The notes under the pieces are model-generated. The model was not told where the DNA came from. It did no database searches and saw nothing but the letters and a program-made list of their open reading frames with translations. From UBA8337 sp965658615 (GTDB taxonomy: Bacteria; Pseudomonadota; Alphaproteobacteria; RS24), in the NCBI GenBank assembly GCA_965658615.1, contig CBFHSX010000032.1, positions 1-17,116 of the forward strand: a stretch of DNA of 17,116 bases, written 5' to 3'. Below, piece by piece: positions 1 to 6,570 of the stretch (the stretch's first letter is position 1; each line of letters begins with the position of its first letter). Both the position numbers and the translations under genes were made by a program.

Positions 1-209
1 TGAGCGGCAGCAAAAACCAACGCCCCATGTTGGTGTTTGAGCCGTTGACACTGGCCCCCATTGACCGCCGTCTGATTGATAAGACCATGATGAGCCGGGC
101 TGAGATTGACTGGCTGGATGCCTATCACCGGCGCGTCGAAAAGACCCTTATCGACAAGGTAGATAAAGCCACGCAAGGCTGGCTGAAGCGCAATTGCAAG
201 CCGCTATAG
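1..209 (+). CDS. pepP: Xaa-Pro aminopeptidase (M24 family), C-terminal end only
   Basis: This is the 3' end of a gene that enters from the left edge; the frame is open from base 3 and stops at TAG 207-209. The translated tail (FEPLTLAPIDRRLID, then WLDAYHRRV and a final WLKRNCKPL) matches the C-terminal extension of the large, cytoplasmic M24 aminopeptidases P, which remove an N-terminal residue preceding proline. The metal-binding pita-bread domain is outside the window, so the catalytic residues cannot be checked. The ATG at base 27 is internal, not a start, because homologues continue upstream of FEPLTLAPID. It is the only plus-strand gene and converges on ligA, overlapping it by six bases. 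The family assignment rests on about 68 residues; the gene symbol is the usual name for such proteins, and substrate preference is inferred. Confidence 0.75.
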   Translation, partial: SGSKNQRPMLVFEPLTLAPIDRRLIDKTMMSRAEIDWLDAYHRRVEKTLIDKVDKATQGWLKRNCKPL

Positions 210-2327
210 GGCCGCCATCGCCACCCATTCATCTTCGCTCAACACGGTGACGCCGAGCTCTTGCGCTTTGGTGAGCTTCGAGCCGGCGCCGGGTCCGGCG
301 ACCAGAATATCGGTCTTGGCTGAAACCGAACCGACGACTTTTGCGCCCATGGCTTCAGCCCGGGCTTTGGCTTCGGCGCGGGTCATTTGCTCCAACGTGC
401 CGGTAAAAACAATGGTTTTGCCGGCTACGGCCGTATCGACTGCCACCGCTTCGAGCGGTGTCGGGGTAACGCCGGCCGCAACCAGCGCATCAAGGCTTTC
501 GAGATTATGCGGCTCCTCAAAGAAAGCCACAAAGGCATCCAGCATAGTGCCGCCAATGCCGTCCAGCGCTTCCATATCGGCGCGCGCCGGCATATCACCG
601 GACGCGATTTCAAGCGCCGTGGCCCGCATGGCCCCGAGCGAACCGAAATGCCGCGCCAAAAGACGCGCCGTGGTTTCGCCGACCTGACGAATACCGAGAC
701 CGAAGATAAAGCGATCGAGATCGACGCTTTTGCGTGCTTCAATGGCGGCAAATAATTTCACCGCACTGTCTTTCAATGTGCCGATTTTGTCTTTGCTGCC
801 CGAGGTATAGCGCCATATCTCAGGCGGGTTATCGGCATAGCGGGCCTCAAGTGTGAAGATATCCTGCGGCGCGCGGATGAGACCCAGCTCCCAATAATCA
901 TCGATTTGCTTTTGCCCCAGCCCCTCAATATCGAGTGCTGCGCGCGACACGAAATGCTTCAACCGCTCACGTGCTTGCGCCGGACATGTGAGCCCGCCCG
1001 TGCAGCGCGTCACCGCGTCTTCTTCGCCATCGGCGCGGGTTTCGCGGACAGCCCGACTGCCACATTCCGGGCAGGTCGCAGGGAAGATAAAGGGCGCGCT
1101 ATCCGCGCCACGCTGTGCCACCAGCGCCTCTACCACTTGCGGGATGACATCGCCGGCGCGTTGAACGGTCACCATATCGCCAATGCGAATATCCTTGCGG
1201 GCAATCTCATCGGCATTGTGCAGCGTGGCATTGGAGACGACCACCCCACCCACTGTCACCGGTGCCAGCTTGGCGACCGGCGTCAGCGCACCGGTGCGCC
1301 CGACTTGAATATCAATATCATTAAGGCGCGTCGTCGCTTGCTCGGCCGGGAATTTATGCGCAATCGCCCAGCGCGGCGCGCGCGACACAAAACCGAGCCG
1401 CTGCTGATAATCCAGCCGGTCGACTTTATAAACCATACCGTCAATATCATAGCCCAGTATCGCGCGTTGCTGCTCAATTTCGGCCCAATGCGCCAAAAGA
1501 CCGGCCGTGCTGTCGACCCGGGTAAAGGCCGGATTGACCGCAAACCCCCAACTGCGAAAACAATCCATCATGCCACTTTGCGTATCGGCCGGCATGGCGC
1601 TTATCTCACCCCATGTATAGGCAAAAAAGCTCAAAGGCCGCGCCGCCGTGACGCCGGCATCGAGCTGTCGCAGGCTACCGGCAGCGGCATTGCGTGGATT
1701 GGCAAAAATTTTACCCTTGGCGGCTTCTTGGCGGGCGTTCAAAGCGGTGAAATCGGCGTGGCTCATATAGACCTCGCCGCGTATCTCAACCACATCCGGC
1801 ACGCCTTCAGGCAGTTTTTGCGGGATATCGGGAAGTGTCTTCAGATTGGCCGTAATATCCTCGCCAATGCGACCATCGCCGCGCGTCGCGCCTTGCACAA
1901 ACATGCCATTTTCATAGCGCAGACTGGCTGACAGCCCGTCTATTTTCGGCTCTGAGGTAAAAGCCAGTCCGGCCGCAGCCTCAAGGTTCAAAAACCGGCG
2001 AATACGCGCGTCAAATTCAACCACATCATCATCGCCAAACGCATTGCCCAAAGACAACATGGGGACAGCATGCTCAACCTTACCAAATGCCGCATTGGGC
2101 GCTGCCCCAACGCGCTTGGAGGGGCTATCGCTGCGCATCATTTGGGGAAAGCGCGCCTCAATCGCTTCATTGCGGCGGCGGAGCGCATCGTAATCAGCGT
2201 CAGAAATTGACGGCGCGTCGTCTTGATAATAGGCCGCATCATGCGCGGCAATTTCTTGTGCCAGACGCGCCAATTCTTCTGCCGCTTCAGCCTCGCTAAG
2301 CGCCGCCACTTTTTTATCGGCGACCAT
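204..2327 (-). CDS. ligA: NAD-dependent DNA ligase LigA
   Basis: The enzyme seals nicks in duplex DNA during replication and repair, using NAD+ to adenylate its active-site lysine. At 707 residues it is longer than E. coli LigA (671). Domains in order: an N-terminal Ia domain (YYQDDAPSISDADYD near 33-47); the adenylation domain with KIDG (K128), RGDGRIGED and GEVYM; an OB fold; a four-cysteine zinc finger (C418, C421, C441, C447); helix-hairpin-helix repeats (FGLGIRQVGE near 541-550, LDGIGG near 587-592); and a C-terminal BRCT domain from about 632. The stretch near 495-520 differs from the enterobacterial enzyme and accounts for some of the extra length. The ATG is preceded by GGAGG seven bases upstream and shares one base with the recN stop (TAATG), so it is probably the last gene of a bamD-recN-ligA transcript. 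The stop codon lies inside the end of the convergent aminopeptidase gene. Confidence 0.98.
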   Translation of the reverse strand: MVADKKVAALSEAEAAEELARLAQEIAAHDAAYYQDDAPSISDADYDALRRRNEAIEARFPQMMRSDSPSKRVGAAPNAAFGKVEHAVPMLSLGNAFGDDDVVEFDARIRRFLNLEAAAGLAFTSEPKIDGLSASLRYENGMFVQGATRGDGRIGEDITANLKTLPDIPQKLPEGVPDVVEIRGEVYMSHADFTALNARQEAAKGKIFANPRNAAAGSLRQLDAGVTAARPLSFFAYTWGEISAMPADTQSGMMDCFRSWGFAVNPAFTRVDSTAGLLAHWAEIEQQRAILGYDIDGMVYKVDRLDYQQRLGFVSRAPRWAIAHKFPAEQATTRLNDIDIQVGRTGALTPVAKLAPVTVGGVVVSNATLHNADEIARKDIRIGDMVTVQRAGDVIPQVVEALVAQRGADSAPFIFPATCPECGSRAVRETRADGEEDAVTRCTGGLTCPAQARERLKHFVSRAALDIEGLGQKQIDDYWELGLIRAPQDIFTLEARYADNPPEIWRYTSGSKDKIGTLKDSAVKLFAAIEARKSVDLDRFIFGLGIRQVGETTARLLARHFGSLGAMRATALEIASGDMPARADMEALDGIGGTMLDAFVAFFEEPHNLESLDALVAAGVTPTPLEAVAVDTAVAGKTIVFTGTLEQMTRAEAKARAEAMGAKVVGSVSAKTDILVAGPGAGSKLTKAQELGVTVLSEDEWVAMAAL

Positions 2328-4003
2328 TAATGCGCCTCCAGCAAACGCTGTGCTTGGGCCCGCGCCTCATCCGTAATCTCGGCCCCCGACAACATGCGCG
2401 CCACTTCCTCCAACCGCGCCGCATTGGCCAATGGTTCGACGCGGGTTGAAAACGCGCCGCCATGATCGCCCTTGCTGACATGCCAGTGATGATTGCCGCG
2501 GGCCGCCACTTGCGGACTGTGGGTGACAACCAGCACCTGCCCGCCCTGCGCCAAACGGTGCAGACGACTGCCGACCGCTTCGGCGACGGCCCCGCCGACA
2601 CCGGCATCGACCTCGTCAAAAATCAGCGTGCTGTCATTGCCCTCCGCCGCCAGCGACACTTTCAGCGCCAGCATGAAGCGCGCCAATTCGCCGCCCGATG
2701 CAATTTTGGCAATCGGACCGGGCGCTGTGCCGGGATTGGTCGAGGCGACAAAGCTGACCTTATCAAGCCCATGCGCCGCGCCTTCATCCGGCGAAAGCGT
2801 ATCAATTTGCGTGCTGAAACGCCCGCCATCCAGTTTCAGCGGTACCAGTTCGGCATTGACCATCTCGTCAAGCCGCGCCGCCGCCTTGTGACGCGAATGC
2901 GATACGGCTTGCGCTTTTTCGGCATAGGCAATCTCGGCGGCGGCAAGCGCGGCCTTCAGCCCATCGCGTTTTTCGCTACCGCCGTGAATGGCGCCCAGCC
3001 GATCTTGCAAACCGGTCAGAACCTCGGGCAATGCGTCGCATGTCGTTTCATGTTTGCGGGCCAGACTGCGCAGCGCGAAGAGACGGTCTTCGACCTGCTC
3101 AAGCCGCGCTGGGTCTCCGGTTATTTTGGCGACGGCTTGGCTGACCGCCTCGCGCGCCTCTGCTGCTTCAATGACGGCGCGGTCCAACGCCGATACCGCA
3201 TCGTCCAATTGCCCACCGGCATCGGGTGCGGCGCGTTCGAGACGCCGCAGCGCACCGTTCAGCGCATTTTCAACCCCGCCATCGCCGTGCAAAAACGCCT
3301 CCGCCTCGCGCAAATCAGCAGTGATTTTTTCCGCATTCATCAACAGCGTGCGCTCATCGGCCAGCTTCGTCTCCTCACCGGCCTGCGGTGCCAATTCGTT
3401 CAATTCAGAAATCGCATGGGTCAGATAATCCGTATCGGCGCTGGCCTGCGCCAAAGCCGCCTCATAATCGGCCAATTCTTGCCGCGCCGTCTGACGCGCC
3501 GCATAAAGCCCGCCCAACACGGCCACCGCCCCGCCAAGACCGGCAAAAGCATCGAGTAGGCTGCGCTGCGTCGCTGCATCGGTCAGGGCTTGGCTTTCAT
3601 TCTGGCCGTGAATTTCGATCAGCAGGCTGCCGATTTGCCCCAATAGGCCGACGCCGATCGGCTGGTCATTGCAAAAAGCGCGGCTGCGACCATCGGCTGA
3701 TTGCACACGGCGCAGGATGATTTCCGACACATAGGGCTGGCCGTCATCGAGGCTGTTTTCGCGCAGCACATCTTGCACTTTATGGCTTTCTTTCAGCCGG
3801 AACACCGCCGTTACCGTGCCTTGCTGGCTGCCTTGGCGAACCAGGCCGGCATCACCGCGCGCGCCTGTTGCCAGACCCAAAGCGTCAAGCAGGATGGATT
3901 TACCGGCACCGGTCTCACCGGTTAGCGTGCATAGGGCTTGCTGCCAGTCGAGATCCAACCGGTCAATCAGCACAATGTCACGAATGGAAAGCGAAACCAG
4001 CAT
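2327..4003 (-). CDS. recN: DNA repair protein RecN
   Basis: RecN is an SMC-like ATPase that gathers and protects double-strand break ends. The 558 residues are close to the family norm (553 in E. coli). Visible features are the N-terminal head with Walker A GETGAGKS (29-36), a long central region rich in A, E, L and R consistent with a coiled coil (about 155-370), the ABC signature SGGELAR (436-442), Walker B STLIFDEVDAG (D463, E464) and the H-loop VVTHSPQVAA. The start is the ATG at 4003-4001, with AGGGG seven bases upstream that overlaps the bamD stop; the gap between the two genes is only nine bases. The downstream ligA start overlaps its stop. I saw no LexA-like box immediately before it, so in this organism it appears to be expressed with bamD and ligA rather than from its own damage-inducible promoter. 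That last point is inference. Confidence 0.97.
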   Translation of the reverse strand: MLVSLSIRDIVLIDRLDLDWQQALCTLTGETGAGKSILLDALGLATGARGDAGLVRQGSQQGTVTAVFRLKESHKVQDVLRENSLDDGQPYVSEIILRRVQSADGRSRAFCNDQPIGVGLLGQIGSLLIEIHGQNESQALTDAATQRSLLDAFAGLGGAVAVLGGLYAARQTARQELADYEAALAQASADTDYLTHAISELNELAPQAGEETKLADERTLLMNAEKITADLREAEAFLHGDGGVENALNGALRRLERAAPDAGGQLDDAVSALDRAVIEAAEAREAVSQAVAKITGDPARLEQVEDRLFALRSLARKHETTCDALPEVLTGLQDRLGAIHGGSEKRDGLKAALAAAEIAYAEKAQAVSHSRHKAAARLDEMVNAELVPLKLDGGRFSTQIDTLSPDEGAAHGLDKVSFVASTNPGTAPGPIAKIASGGELARFMLALKVSLAAEGNDSTLIFDEVDAGVGGAVAEAVGSRLHRLAQGGQVLVVTHSPQVAARGNHHWHVSKGDHGGAFSTRVEPLANAARLEEVARMLSGAEITDEARAQAQRLLEAH

Positions 4004-4012
4004 GCCCGCCCC

Positions 4013-4822
4013 TTAAAACACGGTGTCGAGCGCCCGGCTGATCCAGGATTTTTCATCCTTTACGGGGGTGAGGTCGCGCTGCCGCAGGATGCGATAGCTG
4101 TCTTTATACCAGCTACTGTCGGGGTAATTATACCCCAGCACGGCGGCGGCGTTTTGCGCTTCATGCACCACGCCCAGCGACACATAGACCTCGGTCAGCC
4201 GATGCAAAGCCTCAGGCACTTGGCTGGTCGTGCCGAAATTCTCAATGACATTACGGAAGCGACCGGCGGCGGCCAGATAATCGCCGCGATTGAGATAAAA
4301 GCGCCCGACATCCATTTCCTTGGCCGCCAAATTATCATTGGTCAGGTCGATTTTTAAAATCGCGTCGCGCGCATAATCGGAATTCGGATAGCGCGCAATC
4401 ACTTCGCGCAGCGCGATTTGCGCCAGCTCGGTCGAGCGTTGGTCGCGTTTGACGTCGGAAATGCGCTCATATTGGCTCATGGCGATGAGGTAATAAGCGT
4501 AAGGCGCTTGCGTATTGCCCGGATAGAGCGCCAAGAAACGCCGCGCCGTGGCAATCGCCTCATCATATTTATTCTGCAAATAATAGGTATAGGCCGACAT
4601 TACCAAAGCGCGCCGCGCCCATTTGGAATAAGGGTGCTGGCGCTCGACCTCGTCAAATTCTTGCGACGCAAATGTGTAATTGCGCGCCAAAAGCTCTCTA
4701 TGTGCATTGGCATAAATCTGCTCGACCGGGCGCTCGATATAGAGCGCCTCAATCGAGGTTCCAGAGGAACAGGCGGCCAAAAAGGCCGAGAGAGCAAGAG
4801 CGGGTAGGTGACGCATTTTCAT
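4013..4822 (-). CDS. bamD: Outer membrane protein assembly lipoprotein BamD (ComL)
   Basis: BamD is an essential lipoprotein of the BAM complex, which inserts beta-barrel proteins in the outer membrane. With the start at 4822 the protein is 269 residues and begins with a lipoprotein signal peptide: MKMR, a hydrophobic stretch, then the lipobox LAAC with the acylated cysteine at 18. Serine follows, consistent with outer-membrane sorting. The mature part shows TPR-like helical repeats typical of the family, such as FDEVERQHPYSKWARRA, YDEAIATARRFLALYP and REVIARYPNSDYARDA. The frame is open upstream to 5140, but those residues overlap lpxC and would bury the signal peptide. The ATG at 4816 is an alternative start two codons in. 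No strong Shine-Dalgarno is present; GGA lies about nine bases ahead of 4822. A GANTC site sits within that leader. recN follows after nine bases. Confidence 0.95.
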   Translation of the reverse strand: MKMRHLPALALSAFLAACSSGTSIEALYIERPVEQIYANAHRELLARNYTFASQEFDEVERQHPYSKWARRALVMSAYTYYLQNKYDEAIATARRFLALYPGNTQAPYAYYLIAMSQYERISDVKRDQRSTELAQIALREVIARYPNSDYARDAILKIDLTNDNLAAKEMDVGRFYLNRGDYLAAAGRFRNVIENFGTTSQVPEALHRLTEVYVSLGVVHEAQNAAAVLGYNYPDSSWYKDSYRILRQRDLTPVKDEKSWISRALDTVF

Positions 4823-4919
4823 CGAGCGATTCCGTTTGGTTGAGCCCTCTTTGTAATGCATCAGCGCATGCAAAACCAGACCCAAACGGGTCGCGTGATA
4901 GATGAAAAGGGGATGGAAT
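4823..4919 (-). other. lpxC-bamD intergenic region (97 bp)
   Basis: On the minus strand it holds, in order after the lpxC stop, a five-base-pair stem (GACCC/GGGTC, plus-strand 4879-4892) followed by TGGTTTTG, which may be a weak terminator; an inverted repeat TGCAT/ATGCA; an AGAGGG too far from the bamD ATG to serve as its ribosome site; and a GAATC (GANTC) at 4828-4832, five bases before the bamD start. I could not find a convincing -35/-10 pair, so whether bamD has its own promoter is open. Confidence 0.55.
4871..4892 (-). terminator. Possible weak terminator after lpxC
   Basis: Read on the minus strand, GACCC-GTTT-GGGTC forms a short hairpin 28 bases past the lpxC stop and is followed by TGGTTTTG. 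The stem is only five pairs and the T-run is four, so it may only reduce read-through into bamD, or do nothing. Confidence 0.3.
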
Positions 4920-5894
4920 TTATTCAGCAGCCAAAATGGTTTCGCCGTCAGCCAGACTGACCAGCTCGAAAGCATCTTTTTGGTCGAACATGGCGCTGAG
5001 CAGCTTGTGGTGCAGCGCGTGGCCCGATTTATAACCGCGATAGCGGCCGACCAGGTGCAGACCGGTGAGATATAAATCACCAACCGCATCGAGCAGCTTG
5101 TGCTGCACAAATTCGCGCTCGGAACGCAGACCTTCTTCATTCATGACTTTATCGCCGTCAATGACAATGGCATTTTCAATCGAGCCGCCAAGTGCCAGAC
5201 CGGCTTCGTGCATGGCTTCAACTTGGTGCAGCATGCAGAAGGTGCGCGCTTTCACGACATCGGCGTCAAAGCTGTCCGTATCGAGCTTCATCTCATAGGA
5301 TTGGCGACCGATGGCATTGGTTTCAAAGTCGATCTCGGCTTCGAAAACGGTCTCATTATCCGGCAATAATTCGCAATAGCTGTCGCCCTGCGTAACGCGG
5401 ACCGGCTTTTTGATTCTTACAACACGACGCGATGCGTTTAACGCGCGAATACCGGCGCGATTGATCAATTCAACAAACGGCGCGGCGCTACCATCCATAA
5501 TCGGCACTTCCGGCGCGTCAATCTCGACAATTGCATTATCGATACGCAGGCCCGCAAAAGCCGCCATTAAATGCTCAACCGTGCCAACCACATGGCCGAA
5601 GCGGTTACCGATTTTTGAAGAAAGAGTGACGTCGCACACGCTGGCGCACAAGGCCGGGATAACGGCTTCTTCTTCCGCCACATCGGTGCGGATGAAGACA
5701 ATGCCCGTATCGGCAGCGGCCGGACGCAGACGCATGGTCACTTTTTTGCCCGAATGCAGACCTATACCGCTCAGCTCAGCGTCGCCTTGCAGCGTTGTCT
5801 GCCAAACACCCATGCGCGCTTCTGTACCCAGAACAACAGGCGACACGGCAGTGAACTGCTCGTGAATTTCTGCAATGCTGGCCGGTGCTGCCAT
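4920..5894 (-). CDS. lpxC: UDP-3-O-acyl-N-acetylglucosamine deacetylase LpxC
   Basis: LpxC is the zinc enzyme of the committed step of lipid A synthesis in the cytoplasm. With the start at 5894 it has 324 residues, slightly longer than the usual 305, because about 28 extra residues precede the conserved GVWQTTLQ. Zinc ligands and catalytic residues are visible: VEHLMAAF (E107, H108), the family motif QHKLLDAVGDL (H265, D269) and the SGHALHHK histidine (H292). DAPEVPIMDGSAAPF is also typical. The start was chosen because GAGGA lies eight bases before ATG 5894. Alternatives are ATG 5909 (MRKHQMAAP), which overlaps that Shine-Dalgarno, and ATG 5813 just ahead of GVWQ, which lacks a clear ribosome site. 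A sigma-70-like promoter and a leader hairpin precede it. The neighbour bamD also serves the outer membrane. Confidence 0.97.
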   Translation of the reverse strand: MAAPASIAEIHEQFTAVSPVVLGTEARMGVWQTTLQGDAELSGIGLHSGKKVTMRLRPAAADTGIVFIRTDVAEEEAVIPALCASVCDVTLSSKIGNRFGHVVGTVEHLMAAFAGLRIDNAIVEIDAPEVPIMDGSAAPFVELINRAGIRALNASRRVVRIKKPVRVTQGDSYCELLPDNETVFEAEIDFETNAIGRQSYEMKLDTDSFDADVVKARTFCMLHQVEAMHEAGLALGGSIENAIVIDGDKVMNEEGLRSEREFVQHKLLDAVGDLYLTGLHLVGRYRGYKSGHALHHKLLSAMFDQKDAFELVSLADGETILAAE

Positions 5895-5914
5895 TTGGTG
5901 TTTCCTCATAAACG
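5884..5914 (-). promoter_or_regulatory. lpxC ribosome binding site region with two in-frame ATGs
   Basis: The minus strand reads ATGAGGAAACACCAAATG. The second ATG (5894) has GAGGA at eight-base spacing, whereas the first ATG (5909) overlaps that same Shine-Dalgarno and has a hairpin instead of a purine tract in front of it. This decides the start in favour of 5894. Confidence 0.6.
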
Positions 5915-5915
5915 A

Positions 5916-5927
5916 CCCCGTGCGGGG
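5916..5927 (-). promoter_or_regulatory. Short GC hairpin in the lpxC leader
   Basis: CCCC-GCAC-GGGG, flanked by AAAG before and TCGTTT after on the minus strand, lies between the predicted transcription start and the ribosome site. The four- to five-pair stem is compact and could be a weak terminator or attenuator, or a block to translation from ATG 5909. Nothing else supports either role. Confidence 0.3.
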
Positions 5928-5940
5928 CTTTCATGAGTTT

Positions 5941-5969
5941 GTTCTACATAAGCAGGCAGGGCATCTCAA
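5941..5969 (-). promoter_or_regulatory. Predicted sigma-70 promoter for lpxC
   Basis: On the minus strand TTGAGA (5969-5964; five of six to TTGACA) is separated by exactly 17 bases from TAGAAC (5946-5941; four of six to TATAAT). Transcription would begin near 5934, giving a leader of about 40 bases before the ATG at 5894. This fits a gene placed behind an unrelated peptidase gene. Unverified by experiment. Confidence 0.5.
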
Positions 5970-5984
5970 ATAACAGATTATTGC

Positions 5985-6005
5985 CTTTTGTTACGCTTTT
6001 GTAAC
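5985..6005. repeat. Tandem 10-mer with 11-bp spacing upstream of the lpxC promoter
   Basis: The plus strand reads CTTTTGTTAC, one base, then CTTTTGTAAC: nine of ten bases repeat at an 11-bp period, about one helical turn. The same bases contain the inverted repeat GTTAC/GTAAC (5990-5994, 6001-6005). It lies 16-36 bases upstream of the predicted -35 box, where an activator or repressor could bind. On neither strand does a T-run make it a terminator. Confidence 0.45.
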
Positions 6006-6010
6006 GAGTC
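6006..6010. promoter_or_regulatory. GANTC methylation site (GAGTC) upstream of lpxC
   Basis: This is one of only nine GANTC pentamers I found by eye in the window. In alphaproteobacteria these are the targets of the cell-cycle methyltransferase CcrM, and sites in gaps can influence GcrA-dependent promoters. It lies seven bases after the M15 peptidase stop and about 37 bases upstream of the predicted lpxC -35 box. A regulatory role is inference. Confidence 0.5.
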
Positions 6011-6016
6011 GAAACA

Positions 6017-6475
6017 TTACCAGAACAGCGGAAACCCTACCCGATAGCCGCTTTCGGTTTTTGTGAGGGTCTGCTTGCGATTGCCCTGCTTAACATAAGA
6101 AATATGCAACCAACCGGCCTCTTCATTATCGGCCTGTGGATATTCCACAATCAATTGATCAAATATCAGATTTTCCGCACTCCAAGCCGCCACGCGATGA
6201 TGCGCGACATGGGCAATGCCGAAATCCACCGCCTCGCCCCGACAATGCTGGCTGCCCGCAGCACCGCCCAAAGCACGATTGAGCGCCGCGCTGCGATAAC
6301 CGCTCGAAGGGTATATCGGCCTACAAAATTGCGCCCGCAGCGGCTCCAAGATGCGCTCACAAAGCCATTTCATATTTTCAATGGCGACGCTATCGGGTGT
6401 GTTGTCAAGCTGCATGCGGCTGGCCAATTGCGAGCGGCACATTTCGTGTAGGGTAAAATGCGGGCTTAAATTCAT
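6017..6475 (-). CDS. Peptidase M15A-type protein (D-Ala-D-Ala carboxypeptidase / endolysin-like)
   Basis: This 152-residue single-domain protein resembles the M15A group of zinc peptidases, which cut peptidoglycan peptides and are common as phage lysins and bacterial carboxypeptidases. Visible are the N-terminal LSPHFTLHEMCRSQLASR, the SSGYRSAALNRALGG segment (R61), the motif SQHCRGEAVDFG with likely zinc ligands H77 and D84, a possible catalytic glutamate E111 and a third ligand H124 in WLHISYV. There is no signal peptide or membrane segment, so the product should be cytoplasmic unless released by lysis or an unknown route. Four cysteines (13, 39, 51, 78) are many for its size. It sits alone between the ftsZ terminator and lpxC; a TATAAT lies five bases before the ATG and no clear Shine-Dalgarno is seen. 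Substrate and role are unknown; phage ancestry is a guess from domain type and architecture. Confidence 0.85.
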   Translation of the reverse strand: MNLSPHFTLHEMCRSQLASRMQLDNTPDSVAIENMKWLCERILEPLRAQFCRPIYPSSGYRSAALNRALGGAAGSQHCRGEAVDFGIAHVAHHRVAAWSAENLIFDQLIVEYPQADNEEAGWLHISYVKQGNRKQTLTKTESGYRVGFPLFW

Positions 6476-6480
6476 GCCCC

Positions 6481-6486
6481 ATTATA
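6481..6486 (-). promoter_or_regulatory. TATAAT immediately before the M15 peptidase start
   Basis: A perfect -10 hexamer on the minus strand ends five bases before ATG 6475, so transcription from it would begin at or next to the start codon and give a leaderless message. I see no -35 match at 16-18 bases, so this may be chance. It is the only promoter-like signal in the 95-bp gap, which otherwise holds the ftsZ terminator. Confidence 0.3.
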
Positions 6487-6513
6487 AGGCCGCCGCCACT
6501 TGCGGGGATAAAC

Positions 6514-6550
6514 GCGAAAAAGAAAACGGCTCGGACACAGGCCCGAGCCG
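6514..6550 (-). terminator. ftsZ: Intrinsic terminator of ftsZ
   Basis: On the minus strand, 20 bases after the ftsZ stop, CGGCTCGG (6550-6543) pairs perfectly with CCGAGCCG (6534-6527) across an eight-base loop, and is followed directly by TTTTCTTTTT. An eight-pair GC-rich stem with a near-continuous T-tract is a classic Rho-independent terminator. It marks the end of the ftsZ transcript and separates it from the peptidase gene and lpxC. Confidence 0.9.
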
Positions 6551-6570
6551 CTTCTTTGACAGCTTAGAGA

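Noticed and set aside
906..1931. Long plus-strand open frame (341 codons) opposite ligA
   Set aside because: It lies wholly antisense to a clear ligase gene; the His/Arg/Ala-rich translation is typical of a shadow frame in GC-rich DNA and has no recognisable motif.
2462..3559. Plus-strand open frame (365 codons) opposite recN
   Set aside because: Antisense shadow of recN with low-complexity, Arg/Gln-rich translation and no domain.
4823..5140. N-terminal extension of bamD to ATG 5140
   Set aside because: It would overlap lpxC by more than 200 bases and place the lipoprotein signal peptide in the middle of the protein.
5990..6005. GTTAC/GTAAC hairpin as terminator of the M15 peptidase gene
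   Set aside because: The stem is only five AT-containing pairs and is followed by A-rich, not T-rich, sequence on the minus strand.
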